Made by a program: the position numbers and the translations under genes
In this document: in pieces, positions 61,719 to 64,000 of the stretch
Layout of the letters: each line of letters opens with the position of its first letter
How positions within the stretch are numbered: the first letter of the stretch is position 1
DNA from: Ectobacillus panaciterrae DSM 19096
Lineage (GTDB): Bacteria > Bacillota > Bacilli > Bacillales > Bacillaceae_G
Assembly: GCF_000430785.1 (NCBI RefSeq)
Contig: NZ_AUMR01000005.1
Span: forward strand, 1 to 64,000
Direction: 5' to 3'
DNA length: 64,000 nt
The notes under the pieces: generated by a model
Told to the model about the DNA's origin: nothing
Database searches by the model: none
Seen by the model: only the letters and a program-made list of their open reading frames with translations

Positions 61719-61747
61719 TTGTCTTTTTTCCTTAGTATGCCTATACT
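61719..61747 (+). promoter_or_regulatory. Sigma-A-type promoter of the radical SAM gene
   Basis: TTGTCT (61719-61724), 17-bp spacer, TATACT (61742-61747). Transcription would start near 61755, 40 nt before the start codon. Confidence 0.7.
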
Positions 61748-61794
61748 AGGAAAGTGTCGAAACTATGACCAAAACTAGAGTTGAGGTAGATAAC

Positions 61795-63570
61795 ATGAAC
61801 GTTATAATGAGCACATTAAATGCAAAATATATTCATACAAACTTGGCCATCCGTTACATTAAGGCCTATGCTGCGCCGGAGTTCAGCATAGAAATGGCCG
61901 AGTATACGATTAAAGACCCGGCGATGAACATCGTAACGGATTTATACCGCCGCAATCCAGATGTAATCGGCTTCAGCTGCTACATCTGGAACATTGAAGA
62001 AACCATTCAAGTTATGAAAATGCTAAAAAAGATTAATCCAGATCTCATTCTTTTTGCAGGCGGACCGGAAATAACTTACGACGTAAAAGAATGGCTTGAG
62101 CGCGTACCTGAAATTGATTTCATCATCATTGGCGAAGGAGAAGCAGCTGTTAAGAATCTTCTCTTTGAAATACAAGGCAGCAAACAATACGAAAATCTGG
62201 ACGGCATTGCTTTTGTAAAAGAAGACGGTACATTCGTTATGAAGCCGCAGCGCGAAAAGCTGAACTTAAATGAAATTCCGTCCCCTTACCGCTTCCCTGA
62301 AGATATCCCCCATTTAGGCAAGCGGATTGCGTATATTGAAACAAGCCGCGGCTGTCCGTTCAGCTGCCAATTTTGCTTATCTTCTATTGAAGTAGGAGTT
62401 CGCTATTTTGACCGTGAGCGCATTAAAGACGATATTCGCTATTTGATGCAGCACGGTGCAAGAGTCATTAAATTCGTGGACCGCACCTTTAATATAAGCC
62501 GCAGCTACGCTATGGATATGTTCCAATTTTTAATTGACGAGCATATTCCTGGCACTGTGTTCCAATTCGAAATCACAGCGGATATTATGCGCCCTGAGGT
62601 CATTGACTTCTTGAACAAGCAGGCGCCGCCGGGATTGTTCCGCTTCGAAATCGGCGTTCAGTCTACGAATGACCGAACGAATGAGCTTGTGATGAGGCGC
62701 CAAAATTTTGAAAAGCTGACTCGCACCGTAACAATGGTAAAAGACGGCCAAAAAATCGATCAGCATTTAGATTTAATTGCCGGACTCCCTGAGGAGGATT
62801 ATCATTCCTTTAAGAAAACATTCAACGATGTATTCGCGATGCGTCCTGAAGAGCTGCAGCTCGGTTTCTTGAAAATGCTTCGAGGCACAGGTCTTCGCTT
62901 ACGCGCAAAAGATCATAACTACGTGTATATGAATCATGCACCATATGAAATTCTTGGAAACAACGTTCTTCCGTTTGATGATATTATCCGTATTAAACAA
63001 GTAGAAGACGTATTAGAAAAGTACTGGAACGCACACCGTATGGATTATACACTGGAGTATCTCGTGACAGAAGTGTTCGAAACGCCGTTCGACCTCTTCC
63101 AGGATTTCGGCAGCCATTGGGACGAACAGGGCTGGGCTCGTATCGGTCATCAATTGGAGGACCTCTTTAAGCGTCTGTATCAATTTTTAGAAGAAAAGAA
63201 CGTGCCGCAGCTTCCCGTCATTAAGGATTTGATGAAAGTCGACTACTTGCGCAATCATAAATATAAACCTCGCAAGCCGTGGTGGGATGAACGGATCGAC
63301 AAACAAAATCTTACTTCTTACTATCAAGCGATTGCCGAACAGCCGGCTCTATTGGGAGAGGATTTTGCTGCTCTTGGTTTGTCTGATAAAGATTTGCATA
63401 AGCATACGATTATCGAGTCTATTTCCTTTGATTTTACACACTTTATACAGCATGGCGAAATTGTGGAGAACGCCTCTGTTGTATTGGTATATTTCAATCC
63501 AAAAACGCTGCAGTGTGAGCTGTATGGCGCGCGTAAAGACGCCTTTTCCCATCTGCCTTCCGTAAGTTAA
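61795..63570 (+). CDS. B12-binding-domain radical SAM protein (DUF4080 C-terminus)
   Basis: A 591-residue enzyme. Residues 1-130 form a B12-binding Rossmann-like domain (VIMSTLNAKYIHTNLAIRY, GFSCYIWNIEETI, LFAGGPE, IIGEGEAAV). The radical SAM cluster is ETSRGCPFSCQFCLSS at about residue 186-193, followed by the SAM barrel (FVDRTFNISRSYAMDMF, RFEIGVQSTND, LIAGLPEEDY). The last 150 residues fit DUF4080. Family members probably methylate or rearrange an unactivated carbon; the substrate is unknown. ATG 61795 has GAGGT 7 nt upstream. A TM2 protein gene follows 52 nt later. Confidence 0.9.
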   Translation: MNVIMSTLNAKYIHTNLAIRYIKAYAAPEFSIEMAEYTIKDPAMNIVTDLYRRNPDVIGFSCYIWNIEETIQVMKMLKKINPDLILFAGGPEITYDVKEWLERVPEIDFIIIGEGEAAVKNLLFEIQGSKQYENLDGIAFVKEDGTFVMKPQREKLNLNEIPSPYRFPEDIPHLGKRIAYIETSRGCPFSCQFCLSSIEVGVRYFDRERIKDDIRYLMQHGARVIKFVDRTFNISRSYAMDMFQFLIDEHIPGTVFQFEITADIMRPEVIDFLNKQAPPGLFRFEIGVQSTNDRTNELVMRRQNFEKLTRTVTMVKDGQKIDQHLDLIAGLPEEDYHSFKKTFNDVFAMRPEELQLGFLKMLRGTGLRLRAKDHNYVYMNHAPYEILGNNVLPFDDIIRIKQVEDVLEKYWNAHRMDYTLEYLVTEVFETPFDLFQDFGSHWDEQGWARIGHQLEDLFKRLYQFLEEKNVPQLPVIKDLMKVDYLRNHKYKPRKPWWDERIDKQNLTSYYQAIAEQPALLGEDFAALGLSDKDLHKHTIIESISFDFTHFIQHGEIVENASVVLVYFNPKTLQCELYGARKDAFSHLPSVS

Positions 63571-63622
63571 ACGTTCTTCTATCTCTCTTTCCTTCATACG
63601 TATGGAAGAAGGGGGAACGCAT

Positions 63623-63823
63623 ATGCATGAGACAAAACGCAAATCATTCGGATTTGCTTTACTGATTTGGCTCTTTTTAGGCGGAATCGGCGGCCACCGC
63701 ATTTATATGAAACAAGAAATCAATACCATTCTTTGGTACTGGCTCGCTTGTTTCCTTACCTTCGGACTGATTTGGGCGGCAGATTTGTTATTTTTATATA
63801 AATGGATAGCAGCACAAAAATGA
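63623..63823 (+). CDS. TM2-domain membrane protein
   Basis: A 66-residue protein with two membrane helices and the TM2 signature: ALLIWLFLGGIGGHRIYMKQ, then FLTFGLIWAADLLFLYKWI. AAGGGGGAA lies before ATG 63623. Downstream of the radical SAM gene, possibly co-transcribed. Family function is unknown. Confidence 0.87.
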   Translation: MHETKRKSFGFALLIWLFLGGIGGHRIYMKQEINTILWYWLACFLTFGLIWAADLLFLYKWIAAQK

Positions 63824-63849
63824 GGCATGAAACCATGCCTCATTTTTGT
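63821..63849. terminator. Terminator after the TM2 gene
   Basis: Stem AAATGAGGCATG / CATGCCTCATTT with a loop of 4-5 nt and T-run. Confidence 0.9.
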
Positions 63850-64000
63850 TATATATTTTTCTTTCCTTTTTTCGAGTTGCGGTTTGCGTATTTTGCAATG
63901 TCTTCATTTGCGTATTCTACTGCAAATTCACCGTCCGGCAAGCTTTCCTTAGGTGTTTTATTATGGTTTGTCGCAGGCTTATAGGCTACTTTTCGTTTGA
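63849..64000 (-). CDS. Small hypothetical protein, N-terminus outside the window
   Basis: The frame reads KRKVAYKPATNHNKTPKESL then PDGEFAVEYANEDIAKYANR and a lysine-rich end, stop at 63849. It is hydrophilic and looks coding; about 50 C-terminal codons are visible. Its 3' end shares the terminator with the TM2 gene. No family recognised. Confidence 0.6.
   Translation of the reverse strand, partial: KRKVAYKPATNHNKTPKESLPDGEFAVEYANEDIAKYANRNSKKGKKNI

Noticed and set aside
1-64000. tRNA, rRNA genes, prophage or plasmid origin
   Set aside because: No cloverleaf or rRNA signature, phage structural gene, integrase or replication origin was recognised.

Overview
The window is chromosomal DNA of a low-GC, spore-forming Gram-positive bacterium of the family Bacillaceae (Bacillus sensu lato, probably not far from the B. 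cereus group). The evidence is gene content and signals: a dltXABCD operon, queCDEF behind a class-I preQ1 riboswitch, a class Ib ribonucleotide reductase operon with NrdR boxes, a Spo0E-like protein, an L-box-controlled LysP, strong AGGAGG-type ribosome sites and frequent TTG/GTG starts. Species cannot be fixed from the sequence alone.

Layout. 1-400: edge of an IS200/IS605-type element with the start of a tnpB gene. 480-9600 (minus strand): a Ter stress cluster. It has three intact TerD-type genes (one a TerD-TerA fusion), one TerD remnant, TerC, and the biosynthetic module predicted to make a nucleoside-like metabolite (C-C bond lyase, two phosphoribosyltransferases with TRSP and PELOTA domains, HAD phosphatase, VWA protein). 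10.2-18.3 kb: lysine riboswitch-lysP, a molybdopterin oxidoreductase, a GNAT, a secreted esterase and small membrane proteins. 18.5-26.4 kb: M20 deacylase, dltXABCD, nitronate monooxygenase-like protein, LD-carboxypeptidase. 26.4-29.8 kb: repeat-rich DNA with small genes and a CPBP protease. 29.9-33.4 kb: a GntR-controlled operon with two ABC ATPase/permease pairs. 34.4-40.6 kb: MBL hydrolase, quinone reductase, nirBD, methyltransferase. 40.6-44.7 kb: nrdI-nrdE-nrdF. 44.9-47.9 kb: clustered mobile repeats, a HAD pseudogene and an SPFH protein. 47.9-53.6 kb: small genes and queCDEF. 53.7-64 kb: histidine kinase, DinB, M3 peptidase, MhqR-like regulator, a kinase remnant, Spo0E-like, polysaccharide deacetylase, a metal-less MtnB homologue, a B12-binding radical SAM protein and a TM2 protein.

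The most striking feature is three short, ORF-less group I introns inside protein genes: two in nrdF (308 and 295 nt) and one in queF (278 nt). All have P1 helices with a U-G pair at the 5' splice site, a terminal G, and a P7 helix that covaries between copies. The introns restore full-length, correctly framed proteins. The queF intron follows directly on the catalytic cysteine codon, and nrdF intron 1 precedes the codons of two diiron ligands. I know of nrd introns in this bacterial group but not of a queF intron.

A second theme is a dense set of non-coding dispersed repeats. Families A and B (about 180-200 bp, TATATA ends, TA target) look like MITEs; one A copy sits inside a repeat of family C with a visible TA duplication. 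Family C is a long hairpin element found just after stop codons, in the queC leader and at the broken end of a kinase gene. A and B share a hairpin supported by compensatory changes.
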